Assembly (NCBI GenBank): GCA_903919975.1
Contig: CAIXKE010000014.1
Span: forward strand, 1 to 64,000
From: Akkermansiaceae bacterium
GTDB taxonomy: Bacteria > Verrucomicrobiota > Verrucomicrobiia > Verrucomicrobiales > Akkermansiaceae
Length of the DNA: 64,000 nucleotides
Reading direction: 5' to 3'
Shown here one piece after another: positions 52,601 through 60,860 of this stretch. The notes under the pieces are model-generated. The model saw only the letters and a program-made list of their open reading frames with translations. It had not been told where the DNA came from and did not search any database. Every line of letters starts with the position of its first letter. Within the stretch, counting starts at the first letter, position 1. The translations under genes were made by a program, and so were the position numbers.

Positions 52601-53083
52601 TCAGGGTTGCGGAGCGGGCGCCCGGGACGGTTTGGAATCGAGAATGGCGAGGATTTCATCGCGGGTTTGCGCGGTGCCGAGTTGGCGGCGGACTTCGCTG
52701 TTGGTGAACATTTTCGCGATGGCGGCGAGCGTCCGCAGGTGGAGGTGATAATCCTTGCGCGGGACGATGAAGAGAATGATGAAATGGACCGGCGAATTAT
52801 CGATGGCCTCGAAATCGATGCCCGCATTGGATCGGCCGAAAACGGCGGCGACTTGCTCGAGATCGTCGGAAAACGCGTGTGGGATGGCGACTCCGGAGCC
52901 GATGCCGGTGCTGACTTGTTCCTCGCGGGCTTTGAATGCCTCGAGCATCGATTGCTGCTGGGCCTCCGGCAGGAGATTGATTTTCACCAGATGCCCGACA
53001 AGTTCCTCGATTGCGGGCCAGTGCTCGACGGCCTTCATATCAAGGATGATCTGGTCTGCACCGAGCAAATTCGCCAACTTCAT
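52601..53083 (-). CDS. PTS EIIA domain protein (PtsN-like)
   Basis: 160 aa EIIA of the fructose/nitrogen class. The phospho-accepting His69 lies in GIGSGVAIPHAFSDDLEQVA. The rest matches PTS_EIIA_2 (DFEAIDNSPVHFIILFIVP and LRTLAAIAKMF). No EIIB/EIIC genes are nearby, so the protein is more likely a regulatory EIIA-Ntr than a sugar transporter part. It is the first gene of a two-gene unit with argS. Confidence 0.9.
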   Translation of the reverse strand: MKLANLLGADQIILDMKAVEHWPAIEELVGHLVKINLLPEAQQQSMLEAFKAREEQVSTGIGSGVAIPHAFSDDLEQVAAVFGRSNAGIDFEAIDNSPVHFIILFIVPRKDYHLHLRTLAAIAKMFTNSEVRRQLGTAQTRDEILAILDSKPSRAPAPQP

Positions 53084-53171
53084 AAATACAAATCGGGTTC
53101 CGCAACTCTATGCGGTGGGGGCGAGTGGGTATCTCCGCCAAGGGATGTTGGCAAGTGGATTTATAAATACA

Positions 53172-53204
53172 AAACCCCCGCGCCGGACATGCCGGGCGGG
53201 GGTG
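53172..53204 (-). terminator. Intrinsic terminator after RRM protein gene
   Basis: On the minus strand an 11-bp GC stem with one bulged base (CCCCCGCC/CGGCGCGGGGG-type, loop CATGT) is followed by TTTTGTATTT. It lies between the RRM-gene stop (53230) and the ptsN-like start (53083). Confidence 0.8.
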
Positions 53205-53229
53205 GTTGTAATGATTTCGATGTGGCCGA

Positions 53230-54213
53230 TCAGGCTTCTTCGGTCTTTTCCTTCGGCTCTTTCTTGGTTTCATCGAAGCCGTATTTGGCGACGAGGTCAG
53301 GAGCGCTTTCGGTCTCGGTGGGCGCTTCCGTGGCGGCGGGGGCCGTTACGGTTTCCACGATGGTCTGGATTTGTGGTTCGGCTTGCACTTCGGCAGCCAC
53401 CGCTGCGGGAGCGGGGGCGTCGAATTGCGGGAGCGGGGCGATGACGACCGGGCGCGCTTCGCGTTCCGGGCGTTCTTCATTCTCCTCACGTTCGTCCTGG
53501 CCCTTGGATTTGGCTCCGGAAACCGTCAGTTTCCGACCCATGAAAGGCTGGTCGTTGAGGACTTCCACGGCGTTGATCGCTTCATCCATGTGGAGCATTT
53601 CCACGAAACCATAGCCTTTCGAGCGATGGGTGCTGCGGTTGTAAACGATCTCGACGTTGCGGACTCCGCCGATGCCCTTGAAGAGCTCCTGCAAGTCTTG
53701 TTCGGACACGTCGTAGGACAGGTTGCCGACATAGACGCGGGTGGATTCTACGGTCGAGCGATCGCCGCCACGAGGGCGTTGTTCACCGCTGCGGCCAGCG
53801 CGCCTTGGAGTGCCTTCACTGGATCTTGGCTCCGACCTTTCGGTGGGAGGTCCATCCTGAGTGCGGGCGTTGCGGGTGTTCGATTTGGGCGGCCTAGCCT
53901 CGCTGCGGGGCTTGGCTTCGTCCTGTCTGTGTTCGCGGCGGGAGGGTGGGGCGGGAGCTTTGTAGAGGCCGACGGCCTTGAGGAGCTTTTGCCACCAACT
54001 GAGCTTCGCCGGGGCGTAAGTCCGCGGCGGGCGCGGGCCTTGCGGGCGAAACTCTTCGGAGCGGTTCGATTGTGAACCACGTTGCTCGTGGGAGCCCCGT
54101 TCGCCGCTGCGGCGGTTGTCTTGTTGGTTGCTGCTATTACGGTTTTTACCGCCGCGTGAGCGGCGGTTCCTATTGTCACCCGACTGGCGGGAATTTTGTG
54201 TTACGTTTGACAT
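53230..54213 (-). CDS. RNA-binding protein with one RRM
   Basis: 327 aa. The N-terminal ~155 residues are disordered-like, rich in Arg, Ser, Asn, Gly and Gln, with an amphipathic piece LSWWQKLLKAVGLYK at 71-85. The RRM lies at 159-236: RNP2 RVYVGNLSY at 159-167 and RNP1 KGYGFVEM at 199-206. The C-terminal ~90 residues are acidic/Ala-Pro-rich. Bacterial RRM proteins of this type (Rbp) act in cold response and mRNA handling. The 440-nt region upstream is strongly folded and may be its leader. Confidence 0.85.
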   Translation of the reverse strand: MSNVTQNSRQSGDNRNRRSRGGKNRNSSNQQDNRRSGERGSHEQRGSQSNRSEEFRPQGPRPPRTYAPAKLSWWQKLLKAVGLYKAPAPPSRREHRQDEAKPRSEARPPKSNTRNARTQDGPPTERSEPRSSEGTPRRAGRSGEQRPRGGDRSTVESTRVYVGNLSYDVSEQDLQELFKGIGGVRNVEIVYNRSTHRSKGYGFVEMLHMDEAINAVEVLNDQPFMGRKLTVSGAKSKGQDEREENEERPEREARPVVIAPLPQFDAPAPAAVAAEVQAEPQIQTIVETVTAPAATEAPTETESAPDLVAKYGFDETKKEPKEKTEEA

Positions 54214-54654
54214 GGTGTCAGTTGGTCATGGTTTTCAGGCGGCCCGGCGCGGTGGGCTTTCTGCGAAGCCCGCTGATGCTGCTAGGACCTCGTGCCGACC
54301 GATATGAATCCGACAAACCGGCTTATTGTTGCCGGGGTGAGGCACCGCAACGGCTTGCGGAAAGGAACATCACCCTGTCGGATCAGACCGGCTTGCGCCG
54401 CCGCCCGTGAGGCAGGAGATCCCGGTCTCCGTAGCCGATAGTCGACTCCGCCGCCTGAAGTCAGGCGTGAATGAACGTGCATTCGAAATGAATTGGGCTT
54501 TGGAGGTTGGGAAAACCTGCTCGGCAGGGAAGCTACGGCGTTTCAGTCACTTGGCAAGGCCGGAACTCAGGAGAGGGGATTTAATCCGTATTTCCCTCAT
54601 CCGAAAGGATAAACATGCGGTTTTGAGCCAGTGCTGCAAAGATGGGGTTCGGAC
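54214..54654 (-). other. Long leader/intergenic region with nested hairpins
   Basis: No gene found in 441 nt between acr3 and the RRM gene. At 54308-54383 an 8-bp outer stem (ATCCGACA/TGTCGGAT) encloses a hairpin CCGGC/GCCGG and a second arm, GGTGA/TCACC, whose tip is CCGCAA-CGGC-TTGCGG, giving a three-way junction. Further stems follow: GAGA/TCTC near 54417 and CGCCTGA/TCAGGCG near 54451. The most likely role is a 5' leader of the RRM gene, or a separate small RNA. I do not recognise a known class. Confidence 0.5.
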
Positions 54655-55737
54655 TTAATGGCTGGCGGCCTCGGCGCGAAACCAGCCTTTCGTGTGTTGG
54701 CAGAAGCGGACGAGCATGAGCATCAGCGGCACTTCTATGAGGACTCCGACGACGGTGGCCAGCGCAGCGCCTGAGCTGAGGCCGAAGAGCATGACGGCGG
54801 TGGCGATGGCGACCTCGAAATGGTTCGATGCGCCGATCATCGCCGAGGGAGCAGCGTCTTCGTAGGAGAAGTTCAGGAGTTTTGCAGCGATGTATGTGAT
54901 GGCGAAAATGAGGAGGGTTTGGATCGTCAGGGGGATGGCGATCCAAAGAATGGTGAGCGGGTTGGCGAGGATGGTCTCGCCCTTGAAGCTGAACAGCAGC
55001 ACGAGGGTGGCGAGGAGGGCAATAATGGAGACGGGCGTGAGGAAGCGCAGGAACGTCTCTGCAAACCATTCGGGGCCCTTGGTTTTCATGATCCATGTGC
55101 GTGAGAAATATCCGGCCACCAGTGGCAGCGCGACGTAGATGCCGACCGAAAGCAGTAGAGCTTCCCAAGGCACCGGCATTTGGTTCACGCCCAGCAGCCA
55201 GCCCCCGAGCAGGCCGTAGAGGAATAACATGGTCAGTGAGTTGACCGCGACCATCACGAGGGTGTGGCCTTGGTTGCCTTTTGCCAGATGACTCCAGACC
55301 AGCACCATCGCGGTGCAAGGCGCGATTCCCAAGAGAATAGTCCCGGCGATGTAAGAGCGGTAGAGTTCCACTTCGGCCCCACCTTTGACGATTTCAGAAC
55401 CGGGTAGAAAATCCTTGAAAAAAACGCCGAGAAACAAAGTCGCGATGCCGAGCATGGTGAAGGGCTTGATGCCCCAGTTGACGATCAGTGTGAGCAGCAC
55501 GGGCTTGGGGTTCCGGCCGGCTTTCACCACCTCGCCGAAATCGATTTTCACCATGATGGGATACATCATGAAAAAAAGGCAGATGGCGATGGGGATGGAA
55601 ACGACGGGCGCGCCGTTCACATCAATCGCCATTTCATCGAGAGCCTTGGCGAGTGCGGGAGCGGTTTTCCCGAGCGCGATTCCGGCAATGATGCTCAAGG
55701 TAACCCACAGCGTGAGCTGGCGTTCGAAAAGATTCAT
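54655..55737 (-). CDS. ACR3-type arsenite efflux transporter
   Basis: Inner-membrane arsenite transporter, 360 aa, ten predicted helices. Cys141 in [14 protein letters not shown] is the conserved cysteine of ACR3 needed for transport. Other family motifs are [19 protein letters not shown] and [15 protein letters not shown]. It is the last gene of the arsenic operon, and its start overlaps the arsJ stop by 4 nt. Confidence 0.93.
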   Translation of the reverse strand: MNLFERQLTLWVTLSIIAGIALGKTAPALAKALDEMAIDVNGAPVVSIPIAICLFFMMYPIMVKIDFGEVVKAGRNPKPVLLTLIVNWGIKPFTMLGIATLFLGVFFKDFLPGSEIVKGGAEVELYRSYIAGTILLGIAPCTAMVLVWSHLAKGNQGHTLVMVAVNSLTMLFLYGLLGGWLLGVNQMPVPWEALLLSVGIYVALPLVAGYFSRTWIMKTKGPEWFAETFLRFLTPVSIIALLATLVLLFSFKGETILANPLTILWIAIPLTIQTLLIFAITYIAAKLLNFSYEDAAPSAMIGASNHFEVAIATAVMLFGLSSGAALATVVGVLIEVPLMLMLVRFCQHTKGWFRAEAASH

Positions 55738-56972
55738 GAGTTTGGTGGTAGTTTTTTTTCAAGCTTGCGCCTTGGCAGTGCGAGCGAGATCACACCGGTG
55801 ATGAATAGAAATCCTGCGGAGGCGGTCAGGCAATAGATGAGGCCGGTGGTGCCGCTGGTGTTGAGTCCGGCCTGATAGAGCAGACCTGATAAAATCGTTC
55901 CAATCAGTCGGCCGCAGGCATTGGCCATGTAGTAGATTCCAACGTTCATCGCGACTTTGTCGTGGTCGGTGTAATCGAGGATCAGGAAAGAATGGACGGC
56001 GGAGTTCAGCGCGAAGGCGATGCCGAAACCAATGAGTCCGCCCAGAACGACTGTGGCGGGGTGCCAGTTGAAATGAAGTCCCGCACCGATGAGGATTGGG
56101 ATCAGTGAGAGCGCGAATGCGAGCCATGTCGCCGTTTTTCCGGTGGGGTCTTTTCCGCGCAGAATCGCGGGAGCAAAGGCTTGCACGAAACCGTAGCCAA
56201 TCACCCACAACGCCATGAAGCCACCGGCTTGCCAGAATTCCCAACCGAGAACAGTGGACAGGAACACGGGCAACGCGACGACGAACCAGACATCGCGAGC
56301 ACCGAAGAGAAAGAAGCGCGCGACAGAGAGTAGATTCACGGCGCGGTTTTTTGAGAGAAGTTGACTGAATTTTGATTTGTTTCTCACGTCTCCCAGACCA
56401 CCGCGCATCAGCATGGTCGCGAGCAGCAACGCGGCGCCGACCACCGCCATCAAGGCGGCCACGGCCGATTGGAAGCCAACGAGTGAGAGTAGCAGGCTGC
56501 CGATGAAAAAGCCGACGCCTTTGAGGGCGTTTTTGCTACCGGTGAGGAGCGCGACCCAGCGGTAAAGCCTGCCTTCGGAATCACCAGCCACCAATTTTAC
56601 GGCGCTTTTGCTGCTCATTTTAGTGAGGTCTTTCGCGATGCCTGAGAGTGCTTGTGAGGCCATCACCCATGCGACGGTCAGCCCCGATGCAGGCATGAAA
56701 ACCAACATGCTTAGCGCTAGTAATTGCGTCCCAAGACCCATGAACAGCGTGCTTTTTAGCCCAAAGCGTGAGGCTAAAATACCACCTGCAAAATTGGTGA
56801 CGATTCCGAAAAACTCGTAGAAGAGAAACAGCGAGGCGACTTGAAGCGCGTTGTAGCCGAGTTGATAGAAATAGAAAAGCACCAGCATCCGGATCGCTCC
56901 GTCGGCAAGGGTGTCTGCCCAGTAAGCCATCGTCACGATGGCGTAGTTGCGCTTGCCGGATGTGGTGCTCAT
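55734..56972 (-). CDS. arsJ: Organoarsenical efflux MFS transporter ArsJ
   Basis: 412 aa from the ATG at 56972 ([20 protein letters not shown]); the longer frame from 57047 runs into the upstream gene. About 11-12 membrane helices. The N-terminal [21 protein letters not shown] and [15 protein letters not shown] are typical of ArsJ. It exports 1-arseno-3-phosphoglycerate formed by the adjacent GAPDH, giving arsenate resistance without arsenate reductase. It lies 7 nt after the GAPDH gene. Confidence 0.92.
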   Translation of the reverse strand: MSTTSGKRNYAIVTMAYWADTLADGAIRMLVLFYFYQLGYNALQVASLFLFYEFFGIVTNFAGGILASRFGLKSTLFMGLGTQLLALSMLVFMPASGLTVAWVMASQALSGIAKDLTKMSSKSAVKLVAGDSEGRLYRWVALLTGSKNALKGVGFFIGSLLLSLVGFQSAVAALMAVVGAALLLATMLMRGGLGDVRNKSKFSQLLSKNRAVNLLSVARFFLFGARDVWFVVALPVFLSTVLGWEFWQAGGFMALWVIGYGFVQAFAPAILRGKDPTGKTATWLAFALSLIPILIGAGLHFNWHPATVVLGGLIGFGIAFALNSAVHSFLILDYTDHDKVAMNVGIYYMANACGRLIGTILSGLLYQAGLNTSGTTGLIYCLTASAGFLFITGVISLALPRRKLEKKLPPNS

Positions 56973-56979
56973 CGGATTA

Positions 56980-57990
56980 TTATAGGAGCGTGGCGACTTT
57001 GCGGGCGAGCTCGGCGTAGCGGTTCGCGTATCCCCATTCATTGTCATACCAAGCGAGAATTTTCACCTGGGTGCCGTTGGTGACCATGGTTGATAAAGCA
57101 TCGATGATGGAGGAACGCGGGTCGTCTTTGTAGTCGATGGAAACCAGCGGTCTCGTCTCGTAACCGAGGATTCCTTTCAACGGACCGTCGGCTGCGGATT
57201 TTAGCAATCCGTTGACTTCCTCCACGGTGGTTTTTCGGGAAACTTCGAACACGCAATCGGTGAGCGAGGCATTGAGCAACGGAACGCGGACAGCGACACC
57301 ATCGAGTTTTCCTAACAACTCAGGAAAAATCATGGCGATCGCAGTGGCGGATCCGGTGGAGGTCGGAATCAAAGACAAGCTTGAAGCGCGAGCACGGCGG
57401 AGGTCTTTGTGCGGGGTGTCGAGGATTGACTGGGTGTTGGTCATGTCATGGATTGTGGTGATCATGCCATGTTTGATGCCGAGGCCTTCGTGGATGGTTT
57501 TGACGACTGGAGCGAGGCAGTTGGTGGTGCATGAAGCGGCGGTGAGGATGTGATGTTGATCCGGTTGATACAGGTGATCGTTCACGCCCATGACGACGTT
57601 GAGAGCGGTATCGGATTTCACCGGTGCGGCCACGATGACTTTTTTGACGCCTGCTTTGAAATACGCCTCAAGCAGCTCTGGAGTGCGGAATTTTCCGCTG
57701 GCTTCCAAAACAATGTCCACTCCGAGGTCACCCCATGGAATTTTGGAAAAATCTTTTTCACTGCTATGGCTCAGGGTTTTCCCGTCGATGGTGACCTTGT
57801 CGCTTTCGCCGTGAATTTCTTTGTTCCATTTGCCGTGGACCGAATCGAACTCCGTGAGATGCGCGGAGACGATGCCGTCGCCGCCGATTTCATTGAGATG
57901 AACGAATTCAATTTCAGGAAAATCCCAGCCAGCACGGAGCGCGAGTCTGCCCATTCTGCCGTAGCCGTTGATGCCGATACGTATTGCCAT
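56980..57990 (-). CDS. ArsJ-associated glyceraldehyde-3-phosphate dehydrogenase
   Basis: 336 aa. The NAD-binding motif [18 protein letters not shown] begins at residue 5, with the active-site Cys154 in [15 protein letters not shown] and the C-terminal [15 protein letters not shown]. The sequence matches the arsenic-operon form rather than the glycolytic one (for example [17 protein letters not shown]). It makes 1-arseno-3-phosphoglycerate from glyceraldehyde-3-phosphate and arsenate, which ArsJ exports. It lies 3 nt after arsR. Confidence 0.92.
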   Translation of the reverse strand: MAIRIGINGYGRMGRLALRAGWDFPEIEFVHLNEIGGDGIVSAHLTEFDSVHGKWNKEIHGESDKVTIDGKTLSHSSEKDFSKIPWGDLGVDIVLEASGKFRTPELLEAYFKAGVKKVIVAAPVKSDTALNVVMGVNDHLYQPDQHHILTAASCTTNCLAPVVKTIHEGLGIKHGMITTIHDMTNTQSILDTPHKDLRRARASSLSLIPTSTGSATAIAMIFPELLGKLDGVAVRVPLLNASLTDCVFEVSRKTTVEEVNGLLKSAADGPLKGILGYETRPLVSIDYKDDPRSSIIDALSTMVTNGTQVKILAWYDNEWGYANRYAELARKVATLL

Positions 57991-57993
57991 AAT

Positions 57994-58371
57994 TTATTTT
58001 TGTTGAGTGGTGTGGGATGATGCGAGTTTGACCGGACCTGGGCAGCAACTCGATTCACGGCGGGCCAGTCGGGCGGCCGCGCGATCGGTATCTTGCGCGT
58101 GGGTTTCATTCCCCGGGAATGATTTGAGAAGTGCCTTTAAAAGCACCAATCGGCTGCCGCAAATCCGGAAATATGTCCATTTCCCGCAGGTCTCGCTTTC
58201 CAGTAACTCCGCCTTGCGGATGATCTGTACGTGGCTGGAAACCGAGGACTGCGGCATTTCCAAAATGTCCGCCAACTCGCAAACGCACAGCGCGCGCTCC
58301 ATCACCAAGCGGATAATCCGCCAGCGTGTCTCGTCCGCCATGGCGCGGAATAATGCAACAGGATCAGTCAT
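57994..58371 (-). CDS. arsR: Arsenic-responsive ArsR repressor
   Basis: 125 aa from the ATG at 58371 (MTDPVALFRAMADETRW). The metalloid site Cys29-Val-Cys31 (ALCVCELADIL) matches the arsenite-sensing helix of E. coli ArsR, and the DNA-binding helix is LEMPQSSVSSHVQIIRKAELL. C-terminal Cys109-Cys110 could add a ligand. It heads the operon. A 19-bp palindrome 7 nt before its start is the likely operator. Confidence 0.93.
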   Translation of the reverse strand: MTDPVALFRAMADETRWRIIRLVMERALCVCELADILEMPQSSVSSHVQIIRKAELLESETCGKWTYFRICGSRLVLLKALLKSFPGNETHAQDTDRAAARLARRESSCCPGPVKLASSHTTQQK

Positions 58372-58377
58372 GACGGA

Positions 58378-58396
58378 ATTTATCGTAACGTTAAAT
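58378..58396. promoter_or_regulatory. Putative ArsR operator
   Basis: ATTTATCGTAACGTTAAAT is a 19-bp imperfect palindrome (7 of 8 arm positions match) 7 nt upstream of arsR. It lies in the short AT-rich gap between arsR and the DUF72 gene. Confidence 0.65.
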
Positions 58397-58459
58397 CTCG
58401 TTGCGTCAAGTGATGGTTTTGGCGGAAACCATTCCCGTGCTCCAGAGGGCTGATGAGAT

Positions 58460-59245
58460 TTAGAACGGCATGAATTCCGCAGCCCGATTGCTGGATTGCA
58501 GGAGCTTGCCAAGTTTGCGGGCATCGTGCACGGCATGGCCTTCGGAATCGTTGTTGAAATAGACATGCACGTCTTTTCCTTCCGCTCTCCATGCCCGGAT
58601 GCGCCTGGCATCCTCGCGTAGTGATGAGGCTGGATAGCCCACGGAGACGGTTCCTTGACGTCTGACATAGATGAAATCCGCAGTGACGGGAGCCATTACC
58701 GGGCATGATGCCAAGTCGGCGAAAACAAGCGCCGCATGGTGGAAACGGAGTATATGGAAACATTCATCGCAGAGCCACGAGGAGTGCCGCACTTCCACAG
58801 CGGTCCGGAGCCCGGGCACGATCGTCTGTCCGGCCAGAACTTCGAGCAGGCCGCTCAAGCGCCCGGCATTGAATTTCGAGAACGGCGGCAACTGGAAGAG
58901 CACGACTCCGAGTTTTCCCCGCAGCTCCGCCACATGAGTTAGAAACCGTGCCACATGCACTTCAGGATCGGCGAGCTTCTTCATGTGCGTGATAAAACGG
59001 CTCGCCTTCACCGCAAAGGTGAAATCCGCCGGCGTGCTGTCGTGCCAGTTTGCGAACACCTCGGGCGACGGTAGATGATAGAAAGTATTGTTGATTTCCA
59101 CCGCATCGAAGGCCCCGGCGTAAAACTTCAGCCAGTCCGGCGACTTGCAGTCCGCAGGGTAAAAGACCCCGTCCGCCCAGTGTCGGTAGTTCCATCCGCT
59201 GGTGCCGATGAATGCCCTGCCTGGTTTCCGGAGCTCGGTTTTCAT
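58460..59245 (-). CDS. DUF72-family protein
   Basis: 261 aa. The pattern FIGTSGWNYRHWADGVFYP, then FDAVEINNTFYHLPS, FAVKASRFITHMKKL and GVVLFQLPPFSKFN, with VEVRHSSWL and VYFNNDSEGHAV, is that of DUF72 (YecE-like), a TIM-barrel protein of unknown function. Length fits. It lies upstream of the arsenic operon on the same strand, 88 nt from arsR. Confidence 0.9.
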   Translation of the reverse strand: MKTELRKPGRAFIGTSGWNYRHWADGVFYPADCKSPDWLKFYAGAFDAVEINNTFYHLPSPEVFANWHDSTPADFTFAVKASRFITHMKKLADPEVHVARFLTHVAELRGKLGVVLFQLPPFSKFNAGRLSGLLEVLAGQTIVPGLRTAVEVRHSSWLCDECFHILRFHHAALVFADLASCPVMAPVTADFIYVRRQGTVSVGYPASSLREDARRIRAWRAEGKDVHVYFNNDSEGHAVHDARKLGKLLQSSNRAAEFMPF

Positions 59246-59277
59246 GGGGCGCGGGGATGGCTCCGGCGAATATGTGC

Positions 59278-59520
59278 CTATCGACCGGCGGCGTAGAGTC
59301 CGATCAGTTTGGTCTCTACCAAAATTTTGCTGCTCATGGCGGCTGCGAGCGACTTGGCGTCGGCGCCGGGCTTCAACACCAACGGCTCCTTGAGCGCGTA
59401 GAGTTTGAAAACATAGGGAATCGTTCCGTTGTGCTTGAATGCCGTGCTGGTGAGTTCCATGGCTGCTCCTTGGATCGGGGTGGAAATGCAGGCGGCCAGA
59501 ATGATGAAAAGCCGTTTCAC
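59278..59520 (-). pseudogene. YbhB/YbcL-type PEBP protein, internally deleted
   Basis: 80 aa from a GTG at 59520, with a signal peptide (KRLFIILAACISTPIQGAA). The N-terminal PEBP motif MELTSTAFKHNGTIP is joined directly to the C-terminal motif YVFKLYALKEPLVLKPGAD and AAAMSSKILVETKLIGLYAA. Family members have about 150-180 residues with the ligand-binding DPD and GxHR motifs in the middle; those are absent. The reading frame is kept, so an in-frame deletion of roughly 85-90 codons explains it. Confidence 0.75.
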
Positions 59521-59697
59521 CGGATAAAATAACCCGATTCCGCCAAAAGGGAAATGGCGGGACCTGCGCCGACCTGGCGGTCCGGCCGCGGTTGATGGCA
59601 GTCGCAAATTAAGTCGATTCTTCGATTTCTCCGCCAAACGGCTAAGATCTTGAGTTTTTAGCCTTATGGGAGTGGAATTCCGTAGCGGATCGTAACT

Positions 59698-59751
59698 ATT
59701 TCAAAAAAAATTCAAAATAGGGCTTGTCAGGTTGCCTTCGAAGCCTAGATT
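59698..59751 (+). promoter_or_regulatory. Promoter of the rpsL operon
   Basis: TTGTCA at 59724-59729, a 16-nt spacer and TAGATT at 59746-59751 form a sigma70-like promoter. The stretch just upstream (59698-59720) is A/T-rich with A-runs, like an UP element. Transcription would start near 59758, giving a leader of about 150 nt before the rpsL ATG. Nothing else is visible in the 59521-59906 gap. Confidence 0.65.
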
Positions 59752-59906
59752 CGCCGCCCCCGCAACTCGGTCTGCCGACTTTTTCAAGAGGTAGTCCATT
59801 AAAACAGGGAAAATTTATCGGGTCAGCTCCGGAGAAAAGCTTCAACAAGGTTTCCTTGTCGTCGCTCCGGTTTGCCCTAAGCCAAACCAGAACCACGCAG
59901 GAAATC

Positions 59907-60320
59907 ATGCCGACCATCAATCAGCTCGTTCGCAAGGGACGCCACACTCCGGCCGAAAAGTCGAAGTCACCCGCTCTCGTGAACTGCCCACAGCGCCGCG
60001 GAGTGTGTCTTCAAGTAATGACCCGCACGCCCAAGAAGCCGAACTCGGCTCTCCGTAAAGTGGCCAAGGTGCGCCTTACCAACGGATTTGAAATCATCGC
60101 CTACATCGGCGGTGAAGGCCACAACCTCCAGGAACACTCAATCGTCCTCGTTCGCGGTGGCCGTGTGAAAGACCTTCCGGGTGTCCGCTACCACATCGTT
60201 CGTGGCTCGCTCGACACCCTTGGAGTTGATAAGCGCCGTCAATCCCGTTCGAAATACGGTGCCAAACGCCCGAAACCCGGTGCCGTCGCCGCTCCCGCCA
60301 AAAAAGGCGGTAAGAAGTAA
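59907..60320 (+). CDS. rpsL: 30S ribosomal protein S12
   Basis: 137 aa from the ATG at 59907 ([13 protein letters not shown]); a longer frame from 59724 spans the promoter. The core motifs [17 protein letters not shown] and [17 protein letters not shown] are intact, with the wild-type Lys at the streptomycin-related positions. A C-terminal tail rich in Ala, Lys and Gly (about 12 residues beyond the usual end) is unusual. AGGA 6 nt before ATG is the one good Shine-Dalgarno in this operon. Confidence 0.98.
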   Translation: MPTINQLVRKGRHTPAEKSKSPALVNCPQRRGVCLQVMTRTPKKPNSALRKVAKVRLTNGFEIIAYIGGEGHNLQEHSIVLVRGGRVKDLPGVRYHIVRGSLDTLGVDKRRQSRSKYGAKRPKPGAVAAPAKKGGKK

Positions 60321-60355
60321 TCCTCATTCAATCCTAATTTCACCCACCCACCGCC

Positions 60356-60829
60356 ATGCCACGCCGCAAGCGCATCTTCACCAAACCGGATCGTCGCGAT
60401 CCCCGCTACGACAGCGCCCTCGTCGGTCACCTCATCAGCAAGGTGATGAACGATGGCAAGCGCTCACTCGCGCAACGCATCGTTTACGCCGCGATCGATC
60501 GCGCCAACGAAGGAATCGACACCGTCGATCCGCTCGAAGTCATCACCCGTGCGGTGGAAAACTCAAAACCACGCGTGGAAGTGAAATCCCGCCGCGTCGG
60601 TGGCGCCACTTATCAAGTACCGCTGGAAGTGCATCCCGACCGTTCCGAGTCGCTCTCGATGCGCTGGCTCGTCAACTACGCCCGCAACCGCAAGGGCACT
60701 CCGATGCACGTCGCTCTCGCCAACGAGATCAAAGACGCCGCCAACAACCAAGGTGCCGCCGTTCGCAAGCGCGACGATGTGCACAAGATGGCCCAAGCCA
60801 ACCGCGCCTTCGCCCACTTCCGCTTCTAA
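60356..60829 (+). CDS. rpsG: 30S ribosomal protein S7
   Basis: 157 aa. MPRRKRIFTKPDRRDPRYDS and the conserved VGHLISKVMNDGKRSLAQRI, RVGGATYQVPLEV and MAQANRAFAHFRF are complete. Binds 16S rRNA near the decoding centre and, in other bacteria, represses its operon. The ATG follows CCACCGCC with no Shine-Dalgarno, 35 nt after rpsL. Confidence 0.98.
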   Translation: MPRRKRIFTKPDRRDPRYDSALVGHLISKVMNDGKRSLAQRIVYAAIDRANEGIDTVDPLEVITRAVENSKPRVEVKSRRVGGATYQVPLEVHPDRSESLSMRWLVNYARNRKGTPMHVALANEIKDAANNQGAAVRKRDDVHKMAQANRAFAHFRF

Positions 60830-60860
60830 TTGAATCCGCGCCGCAAGGCGTACGCCCGTT

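Noticed and set aside
52067-53614. 515-codon plus-strand open frame across argS and ptsN
   Set aside because: It is antisense to two genes with clear catalytic motifs and its translation is low-complexity Gly/Asp/Val, an effect of codon bias in GC-rich DNA.
54214-54654. SRP RNA, 6S RNA, tmRNA or RNase P RNA in the folded region
   Set aside because: The conserved cores of these RNAs (for example the GGAAG tip of SRP RNA or the GAGGAAAGUC of RNase P) are missing.
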